50,571 nucleotides of DNA from Sphingobacteriia bacterium. Its GTDB lineage: Bacteria; Bacteroidota; Bacteroidia; J057; RFSG01. The stretch spans positions 1-50,571 of the forward strand of contig RFSG01000006.1 in the NCBI GenBank assembly GCA_009924095.1. Reading direction: 5' to 3'. Every line of letters begins with the position of its first letter. Position 1 is the stretch's first letter. A model generated the notes under the pieces. It was not told the origin of the DNA and did not search any database. It saw only the letters and a program-made list of their open reading frames with translations. The position numbers and the translations under genes are program-made. Positions 1 through 10,400 of this stretch are shown here, in pieces.

Positions 1-2
1 CC

Positions 3-1079
3 GGGCATTCCACGATTGCCTTGGAAAAAATGGATACCTATACCTTAGGATATTTAAAAGCACGTAAACGGCATTTTGAAGTTTTAAAATTTCAATATGG
101 CAGCATGGTTATATTCAAAACCTTAGTAACCGGTGCTTTATTAATTCTGGGATCTTTATTAGTGGTAAGCCGTGATCTTTCAATAGGTCAATTTGTAGCT
201 GCGGAAATTGTTGTGATTTTAATTATCAATGCCACTGAAAAAATTATTCTTTTTTTAGAAGTTATTTATGACACTTTAACAGGGTTGGAAAAATTAGGAA
301 AAATAACCGATTTACCCTTAGAAAAAAGTGGTGCCTTAATGACCAGGGAAGTCGCGAGTGGAATGTCATTAGAATTAACTGATTTTAATTTTAAATATGG
401 GGAGAAAGGAAGAAAAATATTATCAGGGGTTAATTTGGAATTAAAACCCGGAGAACGTATGATATTAACGGGTAGTCCAGAAGCCGGTAAGAATACTTTG
501 CTAATGGCGCTTGGCGGATCCCTGACTACCTTTGAAGGGAATATGTCATTTAATGGAATATCTTTTCGGGATTTAAATTTAAATGACTTAAGACAACATA
601 TAGGATTTTTTAATCGCCAGAATGAAATATTCGAAGGCACTTTAGAAGAAAATTTGGTACTCAATCAACCAAAAGTAACTTTTGGAGACATGCGTGATAT
701 TTGTTCCCTGGTGGGATTAGATAATTATTTAAAACATTTGGAAGAAGGATTTGCCACCTATTTACCCGCAGCTGGAAGAACTTTAAGTATTTCAATTCAA
801 AGAAGAATCATTATTGCCCGTGCCTTATTAGGAAAACCTATGCTGGTATTAATGGATGAAGATTATGCTGAGTTTGTAACCCGCACTGATTTTAGAAGCA
901 GGTTTGATTTTTTTGATCGTTCTCATCCTTGGTCATTGATTGCAATTTCTTCAGATCCAGAATTAATGAAACGTTGTGACCAGGTCGCCTGGTTAGCCAA
1001 TGGAAAGATAAAGACTCTAAACACTTTTGAGAACCTGGTCAGGGATCCTGAATTTGTTCAAACCTGTATCGTTCGCTAA
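3..1079 (+). CDS. ABC exporter subunit with degenerate ATPase domain (5' partial)
   Basis: This is the C-terminal part of an ABC exporter half-molecule. The frame is open to the window edge, so the true start lies upstream; the TTG at 21 is only the first possible start inside the window. The first ~90 residues carry the last hydrophobic membrane segments, followed by a nucleotide-binding domain. The ATPase motifs are eroded. The Walker A region (471-497) reads GSPEAGKNT instead of GxxGxGK[ST]. The Q-loop position has Arg. The signature region (783-800) reads LSISIQ instead of LSGGQ. The H-loop His is Ser at 951-953. The Walker B Asp-Glu (855-860) remains, but the D-loop is absent. The stop overlaps the next start by one base (TAATG), so it belongs with the HlyD and TolC genes. 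By family, such trios export peptides, proteins or small molecules across both membranes. I infer a catalytically poor subunit, perhaps partnered by an active one encoded upstream. Confidence 0.85.
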   Translation, partial: GHSTIALEKMDTYTLGYLKARKRHFEVLKFQYGSMVIFKTLVTGALLILGSLLVVSRDLSIGQFVAAEIVVILIINATEKIILFLEVIYDTLTGLEKLGKITDLPLEKSGALMTREVASGMSLELTDFNFKYGEKGRKILSGVNLELKPGERMILTGSPEAGKNTLLMALGGSLTTFEGNMSFNGISFRDLNLNDLRQHIGFFNRQNEIFEGTLEENLVLNQPKVTFGDMRDICSLVGLDNYLKHLEEGFATYLPAAGRTLSISIQRRIIIARALLGKPMLVLMDEDYAEFVTRTDFRSRFDFFDRSHPWSLIAISSDPELMKRCDQVAWLANGKIKTLNTFENLVRDPEFVQTCIVR

Positions 1080-2500
1080 TGGAATCTTCTGATCAACACA
1101 AAAACCAGAAAGACTTCCCTTGGCCAAAATCAACGGGGGAGGATAAATTCTATGCACTTCGGTTGGTGCAAACCAGTCATAGATTGAAGCGATTTACCCG
1201 TTGGCTACAATTATTTGCGGTTTGTGTGGTTTTGTTTTTATTTCTTCCCTGGCAACAAAACATAAGAGGTAACGGAAGGGTAATCGCTTTAGACCCAGCC
1301 GAACGCCCTCAAACTGTTCCGGCAATTATTGCTGGAACGATTTCCCGTTGGCATGTGCAAGAAGGCCAATTTGTAAAAGCAGGCGATACCTTGTTAGAAC
1401 TTCATGAAGTAAAAGACAAGTACATGGATCCTGCTATGTTGCAGAGATTAGAGGAACAACTACAAGCAAAAAAATCATCCTTAGGTGCTTATTCTTCTAA
1501 GATAGAAGCGCTAACCCAACAGATTCAAGCGCTTGAAAAAGGTAAGATTCTAAAGTTGGAGCAGGCACAAAACAAACTTCGTCAGGCCAATATGAAAGTG
1601 AGTATTGATAGTGCTTCCTTGGAAGCCATTAAAGTGGATGCTCAAATTGCCAAAAGTCAGTGGGAACGGATGAAGGTGTTATATGAAAAACAATTAGAAC
1701 CCTTGGTTAAATTGGAAGAAAGGCAAAACAAGTTTCAGAGTTCCTTAGCTAAAAAAAATGAAGGGGAAAACAAACTTGCTTTATCCAAAAATGAGTGGTT
1801 AAATGCACAATTAGAAGTCACCAGTATTCTAGCGGACTATCAAGATAAAATCAGCAAAAGCTATTCGGAATTAAGTTCAGCACAAGCTAGTCAATTTGAT
1901 GCACAAGGTACCGTTGCTAAATTAGAAAATGAGCTGTCTGGCACTCGCGTTCGGTTTGGGTATTATGTAATTCGTGCACCTCAGGATGGGTATGTAGTAA
2001 AGGCATTGAAGGCCGGCGTTGGGGAACAATTAAAAGAAGGAGAATCTATTTGTACCATTATGCCAGATAATCCAACCTTAGCAGTTGAAATTTATTTACG
2101 AGCGATGGATGTTCCACTGGTTTCAAAAGGAAGAGAAGTACGCTTGCAGTTTGATGGCTGGCCGGCAATACAAGTAAGTGGATGGCCATTAGTAGCCATC
2201 GGTACCTTTGGAGGAAAAGTACATGTAATTGATTATGTGAATAGTGCTGGGGGATTGTATCGAGTTTTAGTAAAGATGGATAAATCCCATGATGAACAAT
2301 GGCCTTCTCAATTACGGGTAGGTTCGGGTGTATATGCTTGGGCATTGTTGGACAATGTTCCAGTAATCTATGAGATCTGGAGACAATTGAATGGATTCCC
2401 TCCTGCCTTAAATCAAGTACCTCCATCCGATGCCGAAAAAGAGGCTGAGGTTAAAGGAAAATCAGGAGATAAATCAGATAAGAAAGGGGAAGAAGAATGA
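1079..2500 (+). CDS. HlyD-family periplasmic adaptor (membrane fusion protein)
   Basis: The 473-residue protein has the layout of an HlyD/MFP adaptor linking an inner-membrane exporter to an outer-membrane channel. A cytoplasmic N-terminus of ~42 residues is followed by one membrane segment (about 43-58). A lipoyl-like half-motif follows (about 80-110, containing GTISRWHVQEG). Then comes a long Gln/Lys/Glu-rich coiled coil (about 115-290), and the second lipoyl half (IRAPQDGYV) near 307. A beta-barrel region follows. The C-terminal tail is strongly charged (Lys/Glu/Asp) and may be unstructured. The start overlaps the ABC gene stop by one base and the stop overlaps the TolC-like start by four (ATGA), which supports translational coupling and one complex. 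The substrate cannot be read from the sequence. Confidence 0.9.
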   Translation: MESSDQHKNQKDFPWPKSTGEDKFYALRLVQTSHRLKRFTRWLQLFAVCVVLFLFLPWQQNIRGNGRVIALDPAERPQTVPAIIAGTISRWHVQEGQFVKAGDTLLELHEVKDKYMDPAMLQRLEEQLQAKKSSLGAYSSKIEALTQQIQALEKGKILKLEQAQNKLRQANMKVSIDSASLEAIKVDAQIAKSQWERMKVLYEKQLEPLVKLEERQNKFQSSLAKKNEGENKLALSKNEWLNAQLEVTSILADYQDKISKSYSELSSAQASQFDAQGTVAKLENELSGTRVRFGYYVIRAPQDGYVVKALKAGVGEQLKEGESICTIMPDNPTLAVEIYLRAMDVPLVSKGREVRLQFDGWPAIQVSGWPLVAIGTFGGKVHVIDYVNSAGGLYRVLVKMDKSHDEQWPSQLRVGSGVYAWALLDNVPVIYEIWRQLNGFPPALNQVPPSDAEKEAEVKGKSGDKSDKKGEEE

Positions 2501-3969
2501 GTGCAAAAAGCATTCTATGTAATCTATCCTTCATTTTATCAGCATTACTTCCAAGTCTGGGAAGATGTGGTGTATCCTATGTAATCACTATTCCAGATTC
2601 CAGCGGGGTAACCTTATCCTTTCCCCTTTTTATAGACAAGGTAATTGCCCACCATCCTATTGCTAAACAAGCCTGGTTGTTGGACGAATATGCCCGAATG
2701 GAGATACGAACCGCACGTGGGAATTTTGATCCTTCCTTCAACTACTCCTTAAATCAAAAAAACTATGACGGCACTACCTACTTTATTAATAGAACCACGT
2801 CATTAAAGGTTCCGATTTGGCCTGGAGCAGATATCAAAACAGGCCTGGAACAAAATTCAGGTAGTTATCTTGACCCAAGCGATAAAACACCTGTGGAAGG
2901 GCTAATTTATGCCGGACTTTCAGTGCAACTGGGTCAAGGATTATTAATGGATGAAAGAAGGGCAGCCCTTCGCATCGCTCAAGCAACCCAAGGGATGACA
3001 TTGGCTGAACAAATTAAGATCATCAATAAACTTTTGTTTCAGGCGAGCAAAGATTATTGGACTTGGGCCGAAACTTGGCAAAAAGTTAAAATTTTAGAAG
3101 AAGGATTAGAATTAGCCGAAAGACGAAATCAAGCTATTCAAAGAGGAATTATAGGAGGGCAGTTCAGTGGATTAGATTCTATTGAAGCCAGTACCGAGGT
3201 ATTCCGAAGAAAAGCACAATTATTAGAAAGTCAATTGATGCTTCAACAAACCACATTGGGGTTAGGTTTATATTTATGGGATGAAAATGGGGCTCCCCAA
3301 GATCTTCAGGTAAAAGTAAAACCTGATGCTCCCCCCACCCCAACTATTACCTGGTCGGCAGACACGTTAGAAACTTTACTTCGGCGGGTGGAAACCCAAC
3401 ATCCAGAAGTATTAAAAACTACTTTTAAGTTACAGCAATTGGACTTTGAAAGGCGTCTGGCAAGAGAAGGTTTGAAACCAGTTGTATCTATTGATTTCTA
3501 TCCCTTTTTACAATCCGCATCCAATCAAACTACCCCTTTGGGAATGCGATACTTTCAGAATAACCATAAGCTTGGCGTTCAGATTTATGTTCCCTTATTA
3601 TTGAGAAAGGCAAGAGGGAAACTTGAACAAATTCAATTGAAAACCCAACAAAGTCAATATGAATTGGCTTTTGTTCGGCAAGAACGTCGGAATCAATTAG
3701 AACAATCTTGGCAACAATACAGCAACACTTATTTATTAGCGCAGGTTTATCGTCAACAGCTTGAACAAGCTACTTTGTTAAGAGATGGGGAAGACTTTAG
3801 ATTTCAACAAGGAGAAAGCTCGTTTTTTTTAGTCAATGTGAGAGAAAGAGCACTATTAGAAGCTCGCATCAAAGAACTGGAAACAAGGGTTAAGTTTCAG
3901 AAAAGTGAAGCCGAATTACATTGGGCAACTGGAATTCCCCAAGGTCTTTCGAATGGAATGCAACGATAA
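2497..3969 (+). CDS. TolC-family outer-membrane efflux protein
   Basis: The 490-residue protein has an N-terminal signal sequence followed by two long helical, Gln/Leu/Glu-rich halves separated by shorter strand-like segments. This is the repeated layout of TolC-type outer-membrane channels. Segments such as TTSLKVPIWPGADIKTGLEQ and LGVQIYVPLLLRKARGKLEQ resemble the transmembrane strand and following helix of each TolC half. It is the last gene of the ABC-HlyD-TolC operon, coupled by the ATGA overlap at 2497-2500. It should form the exit duct for whatever the upstream exporter handles. No clear terminator follows; the next gene starts 61 bases on, behind its own possible -7 element. Confidence 0.85.
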   Translation: MSAKSILCNLSFILSALLPSLGRCGVSYVITIPDSSGVTLSFPLFIDKVIAHHPIAKQAWLLDEYARMEIRTARGNFDPSFNYSLNQKNYDGTTYFINRTTSLKVPIWPGADIKTGLEQNSGSYLDPSDKTPVEGLIYAGLSVQLGQGLLMDERRAALRIAQATQGMTLAEQIKIINKLLFQASKDYWTWAETWQKVKILEEGLELAERRNQAIQRGIIGGQFSGLDSIEASTEVFRRKAQLLESQLMLQQTTLGLGLYLWDENGAPQDLQVKVKPDAPPTPTITWSADTLETLLRRVETQHPEVLKTTFKLQQLDFERRLAREGLKPVVSIDFYPFLQSASNQTTPLGMRYFQNNHKLGVQIYVPLLLRKARGKLEQIQLKTQQSQYELAFVRQERRNQLEQSWQQYSNTYLLAQVYRQQLEQATLLRDGEDFRFQQGESSFFLVNVRERALLEARIKELETRVKFQKSEAELHWATGIPQGLSNGMQR

Positions 3970-4030
3970 ATCGTATTTTTACAATTGATGCCATTTTAGT
4001 TTAGCATCATTAATCCAATTAATTTACAAC

Positions 4031-5602
4031 ATGCTTACAGTAAACGAAAAAGATAAGGTAGAAACCGCTTTAGAAAAGTTACAGCGCAAAAATGAAGAGG
4101 CTTTGTTGGGGGGAGGAACAGATAAAATTGCAGCTCAGCATAAAAAAGGAAAGTTAACTGCCAGAGAACGGATTCATTTATTGTTGGATGAAGGAAGTTT
4201 TGAAGAGTTAGGGAAATTTGTTACCCATCGTTCGGCGGAGTTTGGGTTGGAGGAACAAAAATACTTAGGGGATGGAGTAGTTACTGGATTTGGAAGAATG
4301 AGTGGGAGATTGGTGTATGTGTTCAGCCAGGATTTTACTGTGTTTGGGGGATCATTATCCGAAACCTTTGCGGAAAAGATTTGTAAGATCATGGATTTAG
4401 CCATGAAGAATGGGGCACCGGTAATTGGATTAAATGATTCAGGGGGAGCACGAATTCAAGAAGGAGTAGTATCCTTGGCAGGCTATGCAGATATCTTTTA
4501 TCGAAATACACAGGCATCTGGCGTGGTACCTCAATTATCTGCAATTATGGGGCCTTGTGCTGGGGGAGCGGTCTATAGTCCGGCGATTACTGACTTTGTA
4601 TTTATGGTAAGAAATACTTCCTATATGTTTGTTACCGGGCCCAATGTAGTAAAGACGGTTACTAATGAGGAAGTAAGTGCAGAAGAATTGGGAGGAGCAG
4701 ATACGCATGCGAGTAAAAGTGGAGTTACGCACTTTTCTTGTAACCATGAAGTAGAGTGTATTCAACAGATTAAAAAACTATTATCCTACCTTCCTCAGAA
4801 TTGTGAGGAATTACCTCCGAGTGTATCCTGTGATATTCCTAAAGACGCTAGTATTCCAGCGTTAAACACGATTATCCCTGAAAATCCTAATCAACCGTAT
4901 GATATGAAAGAAGTAATCCGAGGAGTAGTAGATCCGGATTCTTTTTTAGAAGTACATGAACAATTTGCTGAGAATATACTAGTGGGGTTTGCCCGTTTAG
5001 ATGGACGCAGTATTGGCATTGTGGCGAATCAACCGGCAGTATTGGCGGGCGTTTTAGATATTAAAGCCTCGGTTAAAGGAGCTCGGTTTGTAAGGTTTTG
5101 CGATTCGTTTAACATTCCCTTATTGGTATTTGAAGATGTACCAGGATTTCTACCCGGAACCGACCAAGAATGGAATGGAATTATCACCAATGGGGCAAAA
5201 TTATTATATGCCTTTTGTGAAGCAACAGTTCCCAGAGTGACAGTCATTACCCGCAAAGCCTATGGAGGAGCGTATGATGTAATGAACTCCAAACATATTG
5301 GTGCAGATTTAAATTATGCTTGGCCTACTGCTGAAATTGCAGTAATGGGAGCAAAAGGAGCAGCAGAAATTATCTTTAGAAAAGAAATTATAACAGCTGC
5401 AGATCCTGAAGCAATGTTGAAGGAAAAGGAGGCCGAATACACACGCAAATTTGCCAATCCTTATCGTGCAGCCAATAGAGGATTTGTGGATGAAATCATC
5501 TTACCACAAGACACCCGACGTAAGTTGATTAATGCATTTGAAATGCTGAAAAATAAGGCGGTTCCCTTACCTAAAAAGAAACACGGTAACGTACCCCTTT
5601 AA
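4031..5602 (+). CDS. pccB: Acyl-CoA carboxylase beta subunit (propionyl-CoA carboxylase type)
   Basis: This 523-residue protein is a biotin-dependent carboxyltransferase of the PccB/AccD5 class. It transfers CO2 from carboxybiotin to an acyl-CoA, most often propionyl-CoA, giving methylmalonyl-CoA. Family hallmarks are present in order: [19 protein letters not shown] near residue 45, [14 protein letters not shown], the acyl-CoA site [11 protein letters not shown], the oxyanion-type [12 protein letters not shown], and in the second half [19 protein letters not shown] and [11 protein letters not shown]. Length is normal for the family. The biotin carboxylase/carrier subunit is not encoded in this window, so it is either elsewhere or shared. 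The substrate (propionyl, methylcrotonyl or acetyl) is inferred from resemblance only. A possible -7 element TATTTTTA lies at 3974-3981. Confidence 0.93.
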   Translation: MLTVNEKDKVETALEKLQRKNEEALLGGGTDKIAAQHKKGKLTARERIHLLLDEGSFEELGKFVTHRSAEFGLEEQKYLGDGVVTGFGRMSGRLVYVFSQDFTVFGGSLSETFAEKICKIMDLAMKNGAPVIGLNDSGGARIQEGVVSLAGYADIFYRNTQASGVVPQLSAIMGPCAGGAVYSPAITDFVFMVRNTSYMFVTGPNVVKTVTNEEVSAEELGGADTHASKSGVTHFSCNHEVECIQQIKKLLSYLPQNCEELPPSVSCDIPKDASIPALNTIIPENPNQPYDMKEVIRGVVDPDSFLEVHEQFAENILVGFARLDGRSIGIVANQPAVLAGVLDIKASVKGARFVRFCDSFNIPLLVFEDVPGFLPGTDQEWNGIITNGAKLLYAFCEATVPRVTVITRKAYGGAYDVMNSKHIGADLNYAWPTAEIAVMGAKGAAEIIFRKEIITAADPEAMLKEKEAEYTRKFANPYRAANRGFVDEIILPQDTRRKLINAFEMLKNKAVPLPKKKHGNVPL

Positions 5603-5631
5603 CCCAAACTATTAATTCATCAGCATCTTGT

Positions 5632-7308
5632 ATGCAACCCCGGTTGGGTTTTTTGTTGTTGGCATTAATCACCCTTATCACCGGACTCTGGTGTTGGATA
5701 AGTTTTACAGATACCCATGTATTCCGAAAAGGGGATATCTATCCTACCCACCAAACCTTACCTTATCAGGATTGGCGAGCCTTTAGATGGGCAGACCCTT
5801 CGGGTTATTATATTTATTTACCTGCCACGTTTATCTATCATTGGGATGGAAGTTTAATTTCTGAAAACCATATTCAAGGTAGCGGAAAAGGGTTTGAGGT
5901 TGAGCAAAAAAAAATAATAACTAAATATACTTTTGGAGTAGCCTTGTTAGAACTCCCGGCTTTTGCCATTGCCCATTTGTATTCTCTTATTACAGACCAG
6001 GCAGATGGATTCTCCCCTCCGTATATTTTAGCCTTACAATTAAATGCAATTTTTTGGGGATGCTTAGGATTAGGCTTAGTGTTATTAATAGTTGCTCGGC
6101 GTTATGGAGAACGAATTGCAGTAGGCTTAATCTTATTGATCACCTTGGGTAGTCCTTTGTTTTATTATCAATCTGCTGGAGGAGGGATGAGCCATATCTA
6201 TTCCTTTGGATTAGGGGCTTTGTTAGCATATTTATTGGATACTGATTTCAAATCTCATCGAAACAAAATCCTGTTAATTGGATTATTAATTAGTCTCTTG
6301 ATTTTTATTCGGCCCACAAATTTTTTATTAGTACTGGGGATATGGATTGAATTCAATAGGCATATTATAATTAGGAAAGAAAGTAAAGAGATAAAATTTC
6401 TAGCGTTGGGAATCGCGGCATTTAGCTTTTTATGTTGGGTTCCTCAATTATTCTATAGGCATTGGCTCACTGGAGAGTTTTTTAATTATCCGTATGAACA
6501 TGAATCTTTTTCACATTTAACTGATCCCGCTTGGATTGAGTTTTTGTTTTCTCCCAACAATGGTTTGGTTATATATAGTCCCTTAACAGGCTTGGGCTTA
6601 CTGGTTGGAATAGTGTATTGCTTGAGGTATCCTACCCTCCATAGAATTTTAAGGATTGGGATATTGATTTTTTCGATTTATCTGTTTTCCAGTTGGCATA
6701 TTTGGTCGTTTGGATGTGGGTTTGGTTCTCGAAATTTTGTAGAATATCAGTTATTATTTGTTGGGATTTGGGTAGAATTCTTATCGTCTGCTTTACGATT
6801 TTCAGTTTGGAAGAAAAGAGGGATTGCGTTGATGTTTTCTACAGGAATTACCATAGGATTGTATTTGATGATTTCCCATCCTCGATGTTATTTAGGAAAG
6901 GGGGACTGGGATTGGAGTGAAATCCGGTATCGCTTAGGCAAGCATCCGTCGGATTACAAATTAAAAACCAGTGAAATGTTTCAATTGGGAGAAGAATATT
7001 ATTCCATTGCAGAAGACACTATTCGTTTAGCACCAGAAAAGCGATTTCGCGAGGTAAGAATGTGGGTTACCTATACCCTTCCTCCGAATCCAGATATAAA
7101 ATGGGTATTAGATATTGAAAGTGAAAACTCCAAGGTTTATTATCATGGGGAAGACATGAATTCAAATTCAGAAATCCCTTATAAATTTTATCATGTTTTT
7201 ACCCTCCCAGATTTATTACCTGCGGGATCTAGGTGGAAAATTTATGCCTGGAATCCTGACAAACACCTGTGGAAAGGCAAAGCATCTCTAGATATTCAGT
7301 TCAATTGA
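5632..7308 (+). CDS. Multi-spanning membrane protein, GT-C glycosyltransferase-like
   Basis: The 558-residue protein has an N-terminal membrane anchor, then a conserved-looking extracytoplasmic stretch with DPSGYYIYLPATFIYHWDG. At least eight further hydrophobic helices follow, up to about residue 420, and a soluble C-terminal domain of ~130 residues completes it. The early acidic/aromatic loop after the first helix, the RPTNFLL segment and the topology resemble dolichyl-phosphate-mannose-type GT-C transferases found as 'hypothetical' proteins in Bacteroidota. I infer a sugar-transfer role from topology only; no catalytic residue can be assigned with certainty. It starts 29 bases after the carboxylase gene and may be cotranscribed, although no functional link is evident. 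Confidence 0.6.
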   Translation: MQPRLGFLLLALITLITGLWCWISFTDTHVFRKGDIYPTHQTLPYQDWRAFRWADPSGYYIYLPATFIYHWDGSLISENHIQGSGKGFEVEQKKIITKYTFGVALLELPAFAIAHLYSLITDQADGFSPPYILALQLNAIFWGCLGLGLVLLIVARRYGERIAVGLILLITLGSPLFYYQSAGGGMSHIYSFGLGALLAYLLDTDFKSHRNKILLIGLLISLLIFIRPTNFLLVLGIWIEFNRHIIIRKESKEIKFLALGIAAFSFLCWVPQLFYRHWLTGEFFNYPYEHESFSHLTDPAWIEFLFSPNNGLVIYSPLTGLGLLVGIVYCLRYPTLHRILRIGILIFSIYLFSSWHIWSFGCGFGSRNFVEYQLLFVGIWVEFLSSALRFSVWKKRGIALMFSTGITIGLYLMISHPRCYLGKGDWDWSEIRYRLGKHPSDYKLKTSEMFQLGEEYYSIAEDTIRLAPEKRFREVRMWVTYTLPPNPDIKWVLDIESENSKVYYHGEDMNSNSEIPYKFYHVFTLPDLLPAGSRWKIYAWNPDKHLWKGKASLDIQFN

Positions 7309-7392
7309 TCCAAAATTATCACTGTACATCACCTGAATATTACCGTTGGGTTATCTATTGTTTGGATATAGGATGATTTTGCTAATCAATAT

Positions 7393-7423
7393 TTTGAGAG
7401 TTAAAATAAACAGAGTATATTAG
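7393..7423 (+). promoter_or_regulatory. Bacteroidota-type promoter for the repeat protein
   Basis: TTTG at 7393-7396 is followed after 19 bases by TATATTAG at 7416-7423, one mismatch from the -7 consensus TAnnTTTG. The start codon is at 7449, giving a short leader. The same octamer TATATTAG recurs at 7429-7436. Confidence 0.45.
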
Positions 7424-7448
7424 CTTGGTATATTAGTACGATAAAAAT

Positions 7449-10400
7449 ATGGTTCGATATTTTACTTTCCACAAATACACGGTTAGATCTAGTCTTGTTT
7501 ACCAAACTAGCCTATTATTATTTTTATTGATTACAATACCTGGGCAAATATTTGCGCAAAGGATATGCAATAATAGTTTGGGGGCATTAACCCCAGCACC
7601 GAGCCCCACTTGGCAAACTGTAACAGTTACTGCCGGGGGATATTTTAGTTTTGCAGCAACCGTAGGTTGCACTTATCGTTTTACCCATTGTTCGAATGGA
7701 GGTTCTTACTCTAACGATACCTATTTAACAATAACCAATGCACCCACGACAGGAACTCAAACTTGGAATGATGATGCATGTGGGGTTGGTTCTGATTTGA
7801 CTTGGGTTTGTGGAACCTCCGGAACCTATTATATTCATTTAGGAAATTTTTCAGGTAGTTGTGGTGGTCCTTCAAGGGTGATGGCTTACCAAGCAACCTG
7901 CCCTGTTCCCTCTACTCCACCAAATCCAACGGCAAATGCAAGTCCTTCTTGTGGACCCACCTTTTTAAATACCATGGTTCCTCCCACCGGAATCGGATAT
8001 TTTTGGCAAGGGACAAATTCAACTGGAACAAGCACAGCCAATCCTACTAGTTCAACTTTTCCAGTTACCGTATCCGGAACTTATTATGTTAGGGCTCAAA
8101 ATTTAACAACTTTAACTTGGTCAAATACTTCCTCAAGCGTGGCTGTGGTAGTAAACGCATTACCATCTCCCCCTCCCACACCAATTGCAGCACCTAATCC
8201 AGCCTGTAATCAATCCACTATACTTGCTTTAAGTGCACCTCCAGCCAATAATGTTTATTACTGGCAAACCACCGCTACTGGATCCAGCACGGCAAACAAT
8301 GCTACCATTGCCTGGCCAGTCTCCACATCAGGCACTTATTATGTTAGAACCCGTGAAGCAGGGGGATGTTGGTCCTTAGCCGACAGTGTGGTAGTTACGA
8401 TTAATCCTTCTCCCGCTGCTCCTACGGCAAGTGCGAATTTGCCAGCCTGTACTGGAAACACGCTGAGCCTAACCGCAACAGGAGCAGGGACAAGTTATAT
8501 ATGGGCAGGGCCGAATGGGTTTAATCAAACAGGTACTGTGGTGAGTGTAAATAATATTAGTTTATTAAATCAAGGCGTTTATTCTGTTTATGCCATTGCT
8601 TTGGGTTGCACCAGCACCACAGCGGGTACCATAAATATTAATGTTGCTGCCTTACCGGCTAGTCCAACCGCATCTGCCACCTATCCTGTTTGTGAAAATG
8701 GAATTCTAAACTTATCGGCTTCCACCATCACGGGTGCTACTTATTCTTGGAATGGACCCGGTGGCTTTGTCAGCACTAATCAAACTCCTACTATATCTCC
8801 AGTGCTGCTTACCAATTCAGGAATATATTCCGTGGTAAGTATTGTAAGTTCTTGTACAAGTGCTGTAGCGTCAGTAAATGTAACCGTGTTTCCAACTCCA
8901 GCAAGTCCAGTGGCAACGAGTAATTTACCAGTTTGTTCAGGGTATTCGCTTGTGTTAAGTAGTGGAGGAGTATCTGGAGCCACCTACTATTGGACAGGGC
9001 CCAATACATTTACTGCTAATACAGCAGTTTCTATTATTCCTAATGTTACCGCATTAGCTACTGGAGTTTATAACGTGTATGCAATTGTAAATGGATGTAG
9101 CAGTACCGTAGCTACCTTACCTGTAAATGTGGTTACAACTCCCGGAGTTTCAATAGCTTCTTCAAATGCACCCATCTGTGAGGGAACTATTTTAAATTTA
9201 AGTGCAACTACGGTTGGAACAGCTGGATATTATTGGACAGGTCCGAATGGGTTTACCGATAACACCCAATATCCAACCCTTAACCAAGTATTGATTAATG
9301 GAGCAGGAGTGTATTCAGTTTATGCGGTTGAGAATGCATGTACAAGTGTTGTTGCCTTAACAAGTGTTGCGGTTCAGCCAGCACCTATCTTACCTTCTAT
9401 GGGCGCACAATCACCCATATGCTCAGGTAACACATTGAATTTAACTGCTGCAACAGTTTCAGGTGCAGCCTATAGTTGGTTTGGCCCCAATAACTTCACA
9501 TCCAATTTACAAAACCCTTCAATTCCCTTGGTAACAGTATTAGAATCTGGTGTTTATACGGTTTATATTTCAGCCAATGGATGTCAAAGTTTAGGAGACT
9601 CCATACAAGTAACCGTTAATCAAGCACCGCCTGCCTCAATTGCGTCGGTTCCCTCGCCGGTTTGTACTGGGGACTTGGTGAATTTTTCAGCCACAACCTC
9701 CTCTCCTGGTGCGGTATATCAATGGACAGGACCTAACGGTTTTAATTCTAATTTACAAAATCCATTTATTGGGGTAGCCACCTTAAATGATAACGGAGTT
9801 TATCAATTGAGTGTATTTGAAAATGGATGTTCCGCTACTCCAAGTTCAGTTAACCTGGTGGTTAATCCTACCCCACCTGCACCTTCAGCCTCTTCGAATA
9901 GTCCGGTATGTGTAAGTGGTAATTTACAATTAAACGCTTCCTTATTGGCGGGAGTATCTTATGTATGGAGTGGTCCTAATGGGTACTTGAATAATGTTCA
10001 GAATCCCAATATTTCTAGTGCGTCCTTATCCAATGCTGGGGTATACACGGTTTTTGTAAACATGAATGGATGTGTAAGTTCAGAAGATACAGTAAGTGTT
10101 CAAGTGATTGCTATTCCAACCGGGGTAATTGCTTATAATAATGGCCCTACTTGTGCTGGGGGAGCAATTAGTCTTTCGGTTACCGGCTTACCACAAGGAT
10201 CTTATTTTTGGTCAGGTCCAAATGGATTTTATTCTACCCAAACCTTTTTGAATTTTAATCCAGCGTGGATGACAAGATCTGGAAATTATCAGGTAGTATA
10301 TGTTACGAGTACGTGCACAGTAGCTATTGCAAATACTCAAGTGATAATTCATTCTGTTCCACAAACTCCGGTGATTACTTTTTCAGGTGGAATATTGACT

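Noticed and set aside
266-664. Antisense frames of 60-130 residues opposite real genes (also at 2058-2426, 15809-16099, 23938-24276, 29156-29488, 29452-29829, 30002-30265)
   Set aside because: They mirror strongly coding strands, show no family motifs, signal or ribosome site.
8424-10370. Possible CRISPR or satellite array
   Set aside because: The 243-base units are in-frame coding repeats with diverged sequence and no spacers.
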